Program-made: the position numbers and the translations under genes
The notes under the pieces: model-generated
The model's input: only the letters and a program-made list of their open reading frames with translations
What the model was told of the DNA's origin: nothing
Database searches by the model: none
Part shown: piece after piece, positions 17,129 through 25,570 of the stretch
Layout of the letters: each line of letters opens with the position of its first letter
Position numbering within the stretch: position 1 is the stretch's first letter
Assembly (NCBI RefSeq): GCF_003148765.1
Contig: NZ_QGGV01000008.1
Span: 62,001-126,000, forward strand
Length of the DNA stretch: 64,000 bases
Reading direction: 5' to 3'
Source: Silicimonas algicola
GTDB lineage: Bacteria > Pseudomonadota > Alphaproteobacteria > Rhodobacterales > Rhodobacteraceae

Positions 17129-17902
17129 ATGCTCGACCACATCCAGGGCCATACCACCCACGCGCGCCGGGGACGCGTATCGAATGCGTTCCGTTATGGC
17201 GTGGACTACGTGCTGCTCGAGCCCGAGAAAGCCGCCGCCACGCCGATCCCCTTCTCGCGGAACCGCTTCAATCTCTGGTCCGTCCACGACATCCGTCATG
17301 GCGGACCGCGCGGAGAGGGACGCGCAGCGGCCTGGGCGCGCGAGGTTCTGGCGGAACGCGGCTTTCCCTATCCGGATGCGCGCATTCTTCTTCTCACCCA
17401 GCCGACATTCCTCGGCCTGCACTTCAATCCCATCAGTCTGTGGTTCGCCCTGGTCGAGGGCGTGCCCCGCGCCGTGATCGCCGAAGTCGACAATACCTTC
17501 GGTCACAGGCACTGCTATGTCTGCGTCCGGCCAGGTTTCGAGCCCATCGGCTATGATGACACGCTGGAGGCCGAAAAGGCGATGCACGTCTCGCCGTTCC
17601 AGAAGGTCGAGGGCTCCTATCGCTTCAATATCGGGCTCGACGACGACGCCGTCCGCGTCCGGATCGACTTTCGCAACGGCGAGGACGGCGTGCTGGCGAC
17701 CCTGTCCGGCAGTCGACGTCCCGCCACCGCCGCCTCGCTGCTGGCCGCCGCCCTCCGCCGTCCTCTGGGGGCTGCTCGGGTGGTGGGGCTGATCCATTGG
17801 CAGGCGATCAAGCTGTGGGCGAAGCGAGCGCCTTTTTCCAGCGCTCCGCCCCCACCCAACGACCTCGTCACCGACGCTCATTCACTTGAAAGACGCCCAT
17901 GA
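17129..17902 (+). CDS. DUF1365 family protein
   Basis: This 257-residue protein starts with the family's usual first block (a short N-terminus then THARRGRVSNAFRYGVDYVLL) and contains FNPISLWF, NTFGHRHCYV and MHVSPFQ, the conserved core of DUF1365. The ATG at 17129 places the conserved block at the N-terminus; upstream ATGs lie within the promoter. It usually accompanies an FAD oxidoreductase and a cyclopropane-fatty-acid-synthase-like methyltransferase in lipid-modification loci. No methyltransferase is present here. The stop overlaps the start of the SDR gene (ATGA). Confidence 0.85.
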   Translation: MLDHIQGHTTHARRGRVSNAFRYGVDYVLLEPEKAAATPIPFSRNRFNLWSVHDIRHGGPRGEGRAAAWAREVLAERGFPYPDARILLLTQPTFLGLHFNPISLWFALVEGVPRAVIAEVDNTFGHRHCYVCVRPGFEPIGYDDTLEAEKAMHVSPFQKVEGSYRFNIGLDDDAVRVRIDFRNGEDGVLATLSGSRRPATAASLLAAALRRPLGAARVVGLIHWQAIKLWAKRAPFSSAPPPPNDLVTDAHSLERRP

Positions 17903-18624
17903 CCGACCTGAAAGATAAGACATTCTGGCTGATCGGGGCCTCGGAGGGCCTGGGTCGCGACCTGGCAAAGCGGCTTGATCGGGAAGGCGCGCATCTTGTC
18001 CTGTCCGCCCGTAGCGAGGACCGGCTGAAGAGCCTGGCCGCTGATCTGGGCAGCGCTCGCGTTCTGCCGCTCGACGTGACGGACCTCGATGCCGTGCGAG
18101 CGGCGGTCGAGAAAGCTGGCGAGATCGACGGCCTCATCTACAACGCGGGCGCCTACGAGCCGATGGCTGCAAGCGATTGGGACACCGAGCAGGCGCTGAA
18201 GATCGCCGACGTCAACTTCATGGGCGCGCTCCGCGTTCTGGGCGAAGTCGTACCTCGTTTCGTCCGGAGGGGAGCGGGCGACATCACCATCGTCGGCTCG
18301 CTTGCCGGATATCGCGGCCTGCCGGCCAACATAGGATACGGCGCATCGAAGTCGGGACTTATCAGCCTGGCCGAGACGATGCGCCACGATCTGAAGAACA
18401 CCGGCGTCACGGTCCGGCTCGTCAATCCCGGGTTCATCCGCACGCGCCTGACGGCGAAGAACGCCTTCAAGATGCCGCAGATCATGGAGCCCGAAGACGC
18501 CGCGCGTCATGTCCTGGATGCGATGAAAAGCCGGCGCTTCCGCACCGACTTCCCGAAACCCTTCGCCTGGGCCATCCGCGCGTTCGACCTTCTGCCCGAC
18601 CTTGCGGCCTATCGAGGCCGCTAG
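17899..18624 (+). CDS. Short-chain dehydrogenase/reductase of the RpoE locus
   Basis: The 241-residue Rossmann-fold enzyme has the nucleotide motif LIGASEGLGRDLAKRL, the NAG motif in IYNAGAYEP, and the catalytic pair YGASK. It is translationally coupled to the DUF1365 gene and should be part of the same stress-induced operon. Homologues adjoin rpoE-chrR in Rhodobacter. The substrate is unknown; a lipid or oxidation product is plausible. The stop overlaps the convergent chrR stop by 4 bp. Confidence 0.88.
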   Translation: MTDLKDKTFWLIGASEGLGRDLAKRLDREGAHLVLSARSEDRLKSLAADLGSARVLPLDVTDLDAVRAAVEKAGEIDGLIYNAGAYEPMAASDWDTEQALKIADVNFMGALRVLGEVVPRFVRRGAGDITIVGSLAGYRGLPANIGYGASKSGLISLAETMRHDLKNTGVTVRLVNPGFIRTRLTAKNAFKMPQIMEPEDAARHVLDAMKSRRFRTDFPKPFAWAIRAFDLLPDLAAYRGR

Positions 18625-19256
18625 ATCCGGAAGATGGGCTGAAGAAGCCTTGGAAGCAGCGCGCTGAAGCGGAGGGGCGCGTCAGTCGCGGCAAGGCAGA
18701 TGCAGGGCAGGCCCTCATCCGCGGTCGGCGTATGCTCCAGATCCTCATCCGCGACCTCGACATCGCCGACGCCGAAGCGCCCTGTGACGTCGCTGAAGCT
18801 GCCCTGAAGGACAAGCGTCAGCTCGGTCCCCCGGTGCCCGTGATCGGGAACGGCCTGGCCGGAAGGGATATAGAGCAGCCGCAGCGATCCTTCGCCATCC
18901 GCTGACAGGATGTCCTGCTTCACGCCCATGCCCAGGGCCTTCCAGCGCGGGGCACGGCCGCTCATCGCCGCGACGACCGGTGCGGGATAGATGCCGGTCC
19001 GGGCATGGACCGGCGTATCCTCTACGGCATCGTCCAGATGGCCGAGAACCCGGTCGCGCAGACGCTCTGACAGCGCTTCGCCCGCGGTCTCGTCCAGAAC
19101 GACACCGCCCGCGGCCTGATGCGCCTCGAGCGCCGCACGGCAGTCCTCGCACATCGAGACGTGTGTCGCGATCACCACCGCGAACGGATGCGGCAGGCTT
19201 CCGGCGGCATAGGCTGCCAACATCGCGTCAGGCGTGTGATGGCCAATGGCGGTCAT
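18621..19256 (-). CDS. chrR: ChrR anti-sigma factor (zinc-binding, cupin)
   Basis: This 211-residue protein has the N-terminal zinc anti-sigma domain with H32-x3-C36-x2-C39 and an upstream His (H6/H7), and a C-terminal cupin with H139, H141, E145 and H175, matching the two-domain layout of Rhodobacter ChrR. The ATG at 19256 overlaps the rpoE stop (ATGA), so the two proteins are made together. It holds RpoE inactive and releases it on singlet-oxygen stress, which requires the cupin domain. A longer ORF extending upstream to 19733 is only the shadow of rpoE. Confidence 0.93.
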   Translation of the reverse strand: MTAIGHHTPDAMLAAYAAGSLPHPFAVVIATHVSMCEDCRAALEAHQAAGGVVLDETAGEALSERLRDRVLGHLDDAVEDTPVHARTGIYPAPVVAAMSGRAPRWKALGMGVKQDILSADGEGSLRLLYIPSGQAVPDHGHRGTELTLVLQGSFSDVTGRFGVGDVEVADEDLEHTPTADEGLPCICLAATDAPLRFSALLPRLLQPIFRI

Positions 19257-19771
19257 TCTTCCAGATCCTTCAGTTCGTGTCTCAAACGCTGCATCCCGAG
19301 CCGGATGCGTGATTTTATCGTCCCGAGCGGCAGCCCCGTCTGGTTCGCGATCTCTTGATGAGACAGTTCCCCCAGATAGGCCTTTTCGATCACCTCGCGC
19401 TGCTCTCCCTTCAGCCGCCTCAAGGCGGCGCGCAGCTTGCCCGTCTCCTGTTCCACCGCGACGATCTGGGCCGGATCGGGCTCGGTGCCAGGCGGCTCCG
19501 CAAGCTCCTCGGGCACCAGGCGGCGGGCCTTGCGGATGATGTCGATCTGACGATTCCGCGCGATCTGATAGATCCAGGACGAGGCTTCGGCCCGATGCGG
19601 ATCGAACAGATGCGCCTTTCGCCAGACGGACAGCATCACGTCCTGCACGATGTCCTCGGCCTCGGCGGCCGTGGTGCCCGAGCGCATGACGAAGCCCTTC
19701 AGGCGGGGCGCGAAATGGTCGAAGAGCGCGCAAAAGGCTGCGCGGTCACGCCGATCCCTGACGGCGATCAT
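19253..19771 (-). CDS. rpoE: ECF sigma factor RpoE
   Basis: The protein has sigma region 2 (RDRRDRAAFCALFDHFAPR through WIYQIARNRQIDIIRK) and region 4 (LSHQEIANQTGLPLGTIKSR) and pairs with ChrR in an ATGA overlap. The annotated ATG at 19771 gives 172 residues and keeps both domains. The true start may lie upstream: AAGGA sits seven bases before an in-frame ATT at 19801 (182 residues), and a GTG lies at 19834. The region upstream of 19893 cannot be translated if the promoter there is real. It directs the photooxidative-stress response, including the neighbouring FAD oxidoreductase and DUF1365-SDR operons. Confidence 0.9.
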   Translation of the reverse strand: MIAVRDRRDRAAFCALFDHFAPRLKGFVMRSGTTAAEAEDIVQDVMLSVWRKAHLFDPHRAEASSWIYQIARNRQIDIIRKARRLVPEELAEPPGTEPDPAQIVAVEQETGKLRAALRRLKGEQREVIEKAYLGELSHQEIANQTGLPLGTIKSRIRLGMQRLRHELKDLEE

Positions 19772-19892
19772 CCATCCGGTCTGTTCCGAGGGTGTCGGAA
19801 TCGTCCGTTCCTTCCGCAGCGTCCTTGTTACCACCGCCGCAGACGGGGGTCGTCCCGACCGCGCGATGCCGATCTCGAGCGTTATCATAGCC

Positions 19893-19922
19893 TCGATACG
19901 CGCCACGACACCCCCCGGATCA
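19893..19922 (-). promoter_or_regulatory. Autoregulated RpoE promoter of rpoE-chrR
   Basis: On the minus strand TGATCC (19922-19917), the exact Rhodobacter RpoE -35 element, is followed by an 18-base spacer and TATCGA (19898-19893). It lies between the galD stop and the rpoE start. Confidence 0.65.
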
Positions 19923-19942
19923 CACGAGGGCGCGTAAATCTC

Positions 19943-21010
19943 TCAATTGCGGTGGATTACGAGATAGACCGTGCCGTCCATGAGCTTGCGCGCCGTGCGC
20001 AGGACTTCGGCGCGGGTCACGACGCCGTCCTCTACGTGACCCAGGACCGTCATTTCTCCAGTCGGATGCTCGACTGACAGCGCCTGCGCCTCGCCGTCCG
20101 GCAGGACCGCCAGGTCGTGCGCCACCGCACCCGGCGTCAGGCAGGCCGTAGCGACGCTGACCGCGCCCAGAACGCCTATGGTCTTATGGCATCGGTGTGG
20201 AATGAACGTCCGGGTCGAGATCGCCCCTCCCGCACGCGGAGCCGAGACCATCGTCATCTTCGGCACCGAGGACTGCGCCACATCGCCCAGGTTCATCAGC
20301 GGTCCCGCCGCCAGACGGAGGGACTCGAGCCGTGCGCGCAGCGCGTCGTCGGCCTCCAGCGCCTCGGGCGTTTCGTCTCCCGCGATACCCAGGTCCGAGG
20401 CGCGCATGACCACGCAGGGCATGCCGTTGTCGATGAGCGTCGCCTCGATCCCGTCGATGACATCCATCACGCGACCCGAAGGAAAGAGCGCGCCGCAGGT
20501 CGATCCCGCCGTGTCGCGAAACTCGATCGGCACCGGAGAGGCGGTGCCGGGCACTCCGTCGATCCGGGCCTCGCCCTCGTATCGAACCTTGCCGGCGGGC
20601 GTCGCGACCCGCGCCACGGCCACTTGCGCCGTGTTCTCCATGTAGATCGTCACGGGCGTTTCGTCGCCCTGCGGCGCGACAAGCCCTCGCTCGATGGCGA
20701 AGGGCCCGACGCCGGCAAGGATGTTGCCGCAGTTCTGCGCGTCCGAGACAACCGCTCGGTCGACGAAGACCTGGAGGAACAGGTAGTCGACGTCGATGCC
20801 CGGCCTCTGCGACGGACGGACCACCGCGACCTTCGATGTCAAAGGGTCGGCGCCACCCATCCCGTCGATCTGCCGCGGATCGGGGGAGCCCATGACCCCC
20901 AGAAGCACGCGGTCCCGGGCCTTCGCATCCTCAGGCAGATCGGCCGCGAGGAAGTATCCGCCCTTCGAGGTGCCGCCGCGCATCCACATGCAGCGGAGGC
21001 CGTCACTCAT
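19943..21010 (-). CDS. galD: 4-oxalomesaconate tautomerase (GalD/PrpF family)
   Basis: The 355-residue PrpF-fold isomerase begins with the family signature [14 protein letters not shown] and has the second-domain block [17 protein letters not shown] and, later, [13 protein letters not shown]. PrpF proteins use two opposed residues to move a double bond. In the gallate pathway GalD interconverts the keto and enol forms of 4-oxalomesaconate. Its location directly after galC and galB homologues supports GalD over methylaconitate isomerase. The ATG at 21010 overlaps the galC end by 8 bp; an upstream extension to 21106 runs inside galC. Confidence 0.85.
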   Translation of the reverse strand: MSDGLRCMWMRGGTSKGGYFLAADLPEDAKARDRVLLGVMGSPDPRQIDGMGGADPLTSKVAVVRPSQRPGIDVDYLFLQVFVDRAVVSDAQNCGNILAGVGPFAIERGLVAPQGDETPVTIYMENTAQVAVARVATPAGKVRYEGEARIDGVPGTASPVPIEFRDTAGSTCGALFPSGRVMDVIDGIEATLIDNGMPCVVMRASDLGIAGDETPEALEADDALRARLESLRLAAGPLMNLGDVAQSSVPKMTMVSAPRAGGAISTRTFIPHRCHKTIGVLGAVSVATACLTPGAVAHDLAVLPDGEAQALSVEHPTGEMTVLGHVEDGVVTRAEVLRTARKLMDGTVYLVIHRN

Positions 21011-21680
21011 ACCTAAGGCCTTTCTCGGCCAGCCGGCCGCGCATGTCGTAGATGTCGAGCCCAAGCTCACCGGAGGCCAGCCGCTTGCGCTTTCCGGCTT
21101 CGGCATCGATGCGGGCCTGGGCCTGCGCCATCACCGCCTCGGCCTCCGCCAAGTGAACGATGCAGACGCCGTCGTCGTCCGCGACCACGATGTCGCCCGG
21201 GTTCACGAGCGCGCCCGCGCAGACGACTGGTACGTTCACGCTGCCCACGGTCTCCTTCACCGTGCCCGCGGCCGAGACCGCCGTCGACCACACCGCGAAA
21301 CCCATGCCACGCAAGTCGCGCGTGTCCCGCACCCCGCAGTCCAGAACCGCCGCGCGACAGCCACGGGCCATGGCCGAGGTCGCCAGAAGATCGCCAAAAT
21401 AGCCCATGGGCGACGGCGCCGTCGTGGCCAGCACCAGCACGTCGCCCTCGCGGAGTTGCTCGATGGCGACATGGATCATCCAGTTGTCGCCCGGTGGCGC
21501 GCTGATCGTGACGGCGCTGCCCCCCATGCCGAAATCCCGCTGGATCGGCCGCATGTTCGCCGCCATCAAACCCTTGCGCCCCTGCGCCTCGTGAACCGTG
21601 GCGACGCCCGCCTCTCCCAGGCGGCGGATCAGGTCGGCGTCGGCGCGCCGGATGTCGGTGACGACTTTTCCCATCTTCAT
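21003..21680 (-). CDS. galC: 4-carboxy-4-hydroxy-2-oxoadipate aldolase (GalC/LigK type)
   Basis: This 225-residue RraA-fold class II aldolase carries [15 protein letters not shown], the metal/oxyanion block [18 protein letters not shown] and [12 protein letters not shown], as in HMG/CHA aldolases. It would split 4-carboxy-4-hydroxy-2-oxoadipate into pyruvate and oxaloacetate, the last step of gallate and protocatechuate 4,5-cleavage. A start three codons in (21674) is also possible. It overlaps galD and lies 61 bp after the dioxygenase gene in one operon. Confidence 0.9.
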   Translation of the reverse strand: MKMGKVVTDIRRADADLIRRLGEAGVATVHEAQGRKGLMAANMRPIQRDFGMGGSAVTISAPPGDNWMIHVAIEQLREGDVLVLATTAPSPMGYFGDLLATSAMARGCRAAVLDCGVRDTRDLRGMGFAVWSTAVSAAGTVKETVGSVNVPVVCAGALVNPGDIVVADDDGVCIVHLAEAEAVMAQAQARIDAEAGKRKRLASGELGLDIYDMRGRLAEKGLRYE

Positions 21681-21741
21681 CTCTTTCCAAATACCCGCCG
21701 CGGCGAAGGCCGACGGCGAGACGGAGGCGACGCCCCGCTCC

Positions 21742-22710
21742 TCAGTCCTTTTTCACCGGCGGCGTCCCGTGGGTATGGAACGTCTCGATCGTCTTCAGCC
21801 CCCAGGCCTGTCCCTTTTTCCGATCCGCCTCGGTCCAGACGACCGGCTCCCAGTCGGGCGCGAGGATCAGACGCGCGCCGGCGTTCGCCAGCTCGATCCG
21901 GTTTCCGGCCGGCTCCCAGGCGTAGAGGAAGAACGAGCCCTGGATGGCATGCTTGTGCGGTCCCGTCTCGATGTGGACCCCGTTCTCGAGATAGATGTCG
22001 GCCGCGCGCAGGATGTCCTCGCGCGTGTCGGTGGCGTAGGTGACGTGATGCAGCCGCCCCGCGCCTCCGCCGCGCTCTTCCGAGCAGACGAGGTCGTATG
22101 TCTTGTTGTTGCAGGAGAACCAGCAGCCGCCGATCCTTCCGTTGTCGAGCTGGATGTACTCGGTCACGCGCGATCCGAGGCAGGCGTCGACCCAGTCGCG
22201 GAAGGCCGTGACGTCCCCGCCGAGGACGTTGACGTGGTCGATACGGCGCGGCGAAACGCCTTGCGCGTGGTAGCGCGAGGACAGGTTCTTGAGCGCCGAA
22301 GCATCATCAGGGGGGGCTTCGTAGCGCACCGTGTCCCAATAGATCTCGAAGACATGCCCGAAGGGATCCTCGAAGCGGAACGCCCGGCCGTGGCCGAGGT
22401 CGCCGTCGGTCCAGCCGTGCGTGACATACCCCGACGCCTCGATGGCAGCGACGCGCCGTTCCAGCGCCTCGGGCGACGAGACGCGGTAGGCGATGTGTCC
22501 CACCCCGGTCGTGTCGGCTGCCGTCAGCTTCATCGAATGGAATTCGTAGTCGTCCCAGGCCCGCAGATAGGCCGAGCCGCCCTCCTCGCCCGACAGCTTC
22601 AGCCCATAGACGCGGGTGAAGAAGTCGAGGCTCTCGTCGTAACGGTCGGTCAGCACCTCGACATGGCCGAGGTGGGCGAGGTCGGCGACGGGCATGGTCG
22701 GGCGGCTCAT
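21742..22710 (-). CDS. Type I (VOC-fold) extradiol ring-cleavage dioxygenase
   Basis: The 322-residue protein has two vicinal-oxygen-chelate domains. The iron ligands of the C-terminal domain are H159 ([10 protein letters not shown]), H221 or H222 (RLHHVTYAT) and E273 (EPAGNRIEL); the last two lie in the catechol 2,3-dioxygenase signature. The ATG at 22710 lies 10 bp after the galB stop. In the canonical gallate pathway ring opening is done by a LigB-type enzyme (GalA/DesB), not by this fold, so this enzyme probably supplies the ring-cleavage step. The exact catecholic substrate is not readable from sequence. Confidence 0.88.
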   Translation of the reverse strand: MSRPTMPVADLAHLGHVEVLTDRYDESLDFFTRVYGLKLSGEEGGSAYLRAWDDYEFHSMKLTAADTTGVGHIAYRVSSPEALERRVAAIEASGYVTHGWTDGDLGHGRAFRFEDPFGHVFEIYWDTVRYEAPPDDASALKNLSSRYHAQGVSPRRIDHVNVLGGDVTAFRDWVDACLGSRVTEYIQLDNGRIGGCWFSCNNKTYDLVCSEERGGGAGRLHHVTYATDTREDILRAADIYLENGVHIETGPHKHAIQGSFFLYAWEPAGNRIELANAGARLILAPDWEPVVWTEADRKKGQAWGLKTIETFHTHGTPPVKKD

Positions 22711-22720
22711 GTCGCGGCCC

Positions 22721-23455
22721 TCACAGCTCGTCCACCGTGCGGGGGAAGATCGACTGGAAGCCTTCGGCATATTTGCAGTCGCGCCCGCCCGACTGCCCGC
22801 CCGAGTTGCGCTTGAAGTGGTTCGCGCGCTGCTGCGCCACGCGGGTATAGAATTCCCACAGGTGCTCCTGCCCCTCCATGCATTCGATCGCGGCGCGCTT
22901 CTTGTCCCACACCGGCGTGATGTCGAGGAAGGTGTTCGGCTTCCAGCCCATCTGCTCGGTCTGGTGCGGCTCGAAGAGGTAGAGCTGCGGCGCGCCAAGC
23001 ACCTGCTGGCCGGGGTTGTGACCCCAGGCCTGGGCGATCATCCGCGTCTCGAGGGCGAGTTTCGTCGCGTACATGTGGTCGGTATTGTAAGGGTCGTACT
23101 GCGAATGCGACAGCATGAAGCTCGGCTGCACTGTGCGGATGACATCGACCAGCCGGTCCTTCTGCGCGCGATCGAGGTCGAGGGGATAATCGCCGCAGTC
23201 GAAGAACTGGATGTCGTGGACGTCTAGAGCGCGCGCGGCGGCCTCGGCCTCGGCCCGGCGCGCGTCCTTGACACGTTCGAGTGTCATTCCCTCCTGCTTC
23301 CACAGCTTGGCGCTTTCGCCGCGCTCGCCATAGGACAGGCAGACGACGGTTACGGCGTAGCCCATCTGCTGATGCAGCGCGATGGCCCCGCCGCAGCGCC
23401 ATACGAAATCGGCCGAGTGCGCCGAAATGACCAGCGCGGTATTGCCTGCGGACAT
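22721..23455 (-). CDS. galB: 4-oxalomesaconate hydratase (GalB, PIG-L/LmbE fold)
   Basis: The 244-residue zinc enzyme closely resembles Pseudomonas putida GalB: SAHSADFVWRCGGAIALH (H13, D16), CLSYGERGESAKLW, MLSHSQYDPYNTDH and AGQ/EGQEHLWEFYTRVA. It uses the LmbE deacetylase fold for hydration of enol 4-oxalomesaconate to 4-carboxy-4-hydroxy-2-oxoadipate. The ATG at 23455 has AGGAG eight bases upstream; a longer reading to 23497 is unsupported. It is the first gene of the galB-dioxygenase-galC-galD operon, divergent from the LysR gene. Confidence 0.92.
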   Translation of the reverse strand: MSAGNTALVISAHSADFVWRCGGAIALHQQMGYAVTVVCLSYGERGESAKLWKQEGMTLERVKDARRAEAEAAARALDVHDIQFFDCGDYPLDLDRAQKDRLVDVIRTVQPSFMLSHSQYDPYNTDHMYATKLALETRMIAQAWGHNPGQQVLGAPQLYLFEPHQTEQMGWKPNTFLDITPVWDKKRAAIECMEGQEHLWEFYTRVAQQRANHFKRNSGGQSGGRDCKYAEGFQSIFPRTVDEL

Positions 23456-23504
23456 CGCATCTCTCCTCTTCCCTGTCGCTTCGCAAAGTCCGTCCAACCG
23501 CCCG

Positions 23505-23534
23505 GAATTGCCAATTCGTATCGTACGGGCGATA
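23505..23534. promoter_or_regulatory. Candidate LysR operators between galB and the regulator
   Basis: GAATTG-C-CAATTC (23505-23517) is a perfect palindrome and TATCG-N6-CGATA (23519-23534) a second inverted repeat, lying directly next to it. Paired recognition and activation sites in a divergent spacer are typical of LysR regulators. Confidence 0.55.
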
Positions 23535-23561
23535 TTCAGTCAGGCTATAGACCCTCCGGAC

Positions 23562-24779
23562 ATGATCGATCCCGCCCATCTGAACCTGCGCCATCTGCGA
23601 GCCTTCGTTGCCATCTGCCGAGCGGGAAGCATCACACGCGCGGCCGAGGTCGTCCACCTGTCGCAGCCAGCGATCACGCAGGGTCTTGCGCGGCTCGAGG
23701 CCGCCGTCGGGGCCTCCCTTTTCGTGCGGCACGGCCGCGGTCTGACGCCGAGCGACGAAGGGCGCATCCTCGCATTCAGGTCGGAACGCGGCCTCGACAC
23801 CCTCGAGACCGGCCTGACCGAGGCGTACCGTCGCGCGCGGACACCGAGGCCATCCAAGGTGGCGGCGCGGCTGACGGCAGCGCATCTGCGCGCGCTCGTG
23901 GCCATCGACGACGCACGCTCGTTCTCGGCGGCCGCCCGTGCGCTCGGGCTCGCTCAGCCGTCCGTGCATCGCGCCGCGCGGGATCTGGAGCTGGCGACGG
24001 GCCTCGCGCTCTTCGAGACAACGTCTTCGGGCACGGCGCTCACCCGCGCCGCGCTGCGTCTGTCGCGGGCGACGCGATTGATGCTTGCGGAACTGCGACA
24101 GGGCCTCAGCGAGATCGCACAGCGGCATGGGCGGGCGCTGCCGGGCATCCGGATCGGCGCGTTGCCCCTCGCCCGGTCGACCGTGCTTCCCGAGGTGGTC
24201 GATCGCGTGACGGCAGGCGCCGGGCCGCTGCGCGTTCAGATCATCGACGGACCCTACCCCGACCTCCTCCGGGCGCTGCGGCAAGGCGACCTCGACCTGA
24301 TGGTCGGCGCCCTGCGCGACCCCTGCCCGCCCGACATGGTGCAGGAGCCGATGTTCGCGGACCGTCTCGGCGTCTTTTGCGGGCCGGGACATCCGCTTCT
24401 GGGCCTGCCCGATCCGACAGGACGCCTCACAGACTTTCCTTGGGTTCTCTCGCCTCTCGGGACCCCGACGCGAACCTGGATCGAGGCCGCGCTGCCCGAC
24501 CTCCTGCGCGCCGCCCTGCCCGAACTGGTCGAGACGTCGTCGATGGTGATGGTGCGCGGGCTTCTGCAGTCGGGTCGGCGTCTCACCATCATCTCGCGGA
24601 ACCAGGTCGCGACGGAGGTCCGGACGGGGCTGATGCGGGAACTGCCCGTCACCCTCGCCGATCGTCCGAGACCGATCGGGATCACAAGTCGCGCGGATTG
24701 GGTGCCGACGCCAGCCCAGACAGCGGTTCTCGCCGCCCTTCGAACCGTCGCCGCGGACTGGAAGGAATCTCAGATCTGA
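23562..24779 (+). CDS. LysR-family regulator with two DNA-binding domains
   Basis: The 405-residue protein carries two LysR helix-turn-helix modules: residues 8-66 (ITRAAEVVHLSQPAITQGLARLE) and 104-165 (FSAAARALGLAQPSVHRAARDLE). One periplasmic-binding-fold effector domain (about 190-400) follows. Most LysR proteins have about 300 residues and one HTH, so the extra 100 residues are a duplicated HTH. It is divergent from galB with palindromes between, so it is the probable activator of the ring-cleavage operon. The ATG at 23562 precedes the first HTH directly. Its 3' end overlaps the convergent ygfZ gene by 10 bp. Confidence 0.9.
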   Translation: MIDPAHLNLRHLRAFVAICRAGSITRAAEVVHLSQPAITQGLARLEAAVGASLFVRHGRGLTPSDEGRILAFRSERGLDTLETGLTEAYRRARTPRPSKVAARLTAAHLRALVAIDDARSFSAAARALGLAQPSVHRAARDLELATGLALFETTSSGTALTRAALRLSRATRLMLAELRQGLSEIAQRHGRALPGIRIGALPLARSTVLPEVVDRVTAGAGPLRVQIIDGPYPDLLRALRQGDLDLMVGALRDPCPPDMVQEPMFADRLGVFCGPGHPLLGLPDPTGRLTDFPWVLSPLGTPTRTWIEAALPDLLRAALPELVETSSMVMVRGLLQSGRRLTIISRNQVATEVRTGLMRELPVTLADRPRPIGITSRADWVPTPAQTAVLAALRTVAADWKESQI

Positions 24780-25513
24780 TCGAGAACCTCGACCGCCGCA
24801 CCGTCAGCCGTCAGGGATCCGCCGGTGCGGTCGAAGCGAAGGTAGGCCAGCCCCCGGTCTCCCGCGACCGAACGGAGGACACCCGCCTCGCGTCCGTCGT
24901 CCGACATGATCGCCGCTCCGGGCCTGGCGTTCCCCGCAAGCGAAACCCGCGCAAGTCCCTTCCTCAGATCGGTCTTGTGCTTCATCCGCGCCGTCACCTC
25001 CTGCCCGACATAGCAGCCCTTGCGAAAATCGACCCCGTGGAACCGCTCGAAGCCGGTTTCCAGCGGATAGCTGTCGTTCGGGATCAGGTCGACGCCACTT
25101 TCCGGCACGCCTGCGCGGATGCGGACGGCCTCCCAGTCGGCCTCCTCTCCGGCGCGACCGTCATAGGCGCGCCAGCCTAGCTCCGGATGCCTCGGGTCGG
25201 CGAAGGCGCCATCCGGAGCGTCCCCTGTCCCCCGCGCGACAGCTATGTCCGTCTCCTCGATCCTCGCGTCCGCTCTCAGCCGATACATTCCCAGCCGCTG
25301 CGCCAGTCCCGGCCCGAGGTCGGCGTCGACGTCGAGGAGGATCGCCTCGCCGTCCGGCACCAGGAAGAAGTCCGCGAGGTACTTGCCCTGCGGCGACAGA
25401 AGCGCGGTCCAGACGAGTCCGTCCTTCAGGCGGCCGACGTCATTTGTGACGAGGTTCTGGAGGAACGTCTCGCGGTCCGTTCCGGTGATGCGATAGACCC
25501 TGCGCGCGGCCAT
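24770..25513 (-). CDS. ygfZ: YgfZ/GcvT-like folate-binding protein
   Basis: This 247-residue protein has the YgfZ signature KGCYVGQEV with its conserved Cys, the N-terminal block ITGTDRETFLQNLVTNDV and the segment ALLSPQGKYLADFF. YgfZ binds tetrahydrofolate and helps maintain certain iron-sulfur enzymes such as radical-SAM proteins. The ATG at 25513 follows GGGGAGG; a reading to 25552 is longer than the family. It is divergent from the glycosyltransferase gene. Confidence 0.92.
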   Translation of the reverse strand: MAARRVYRITGTDRETFLQNLVTNDVGRLKDGLVWTALLSPQGKYLADFFLVPDGEAILLDVDADLGPGLAQRLGMYRLRADARIEETDIAVARGTGDAPDGAFADPRHPELGWRAYDGRAGEEADWEAVRIRAGVPESGVDLIPNDSYPLETGFERFHGVDFRKGCYVGQEVTARMKHKTDLRKGLARVSLAGNARPGAAIMSDDGREAGVLRSVAGDRGLAYLRFDRTGGSLTADGAAVEVLDQI

Positions 25514-25570
25514 GCTGGCCTCCCCTGACGTTTGGACCCAATATAGGGACAACCGTTCCAGTCACCACCC

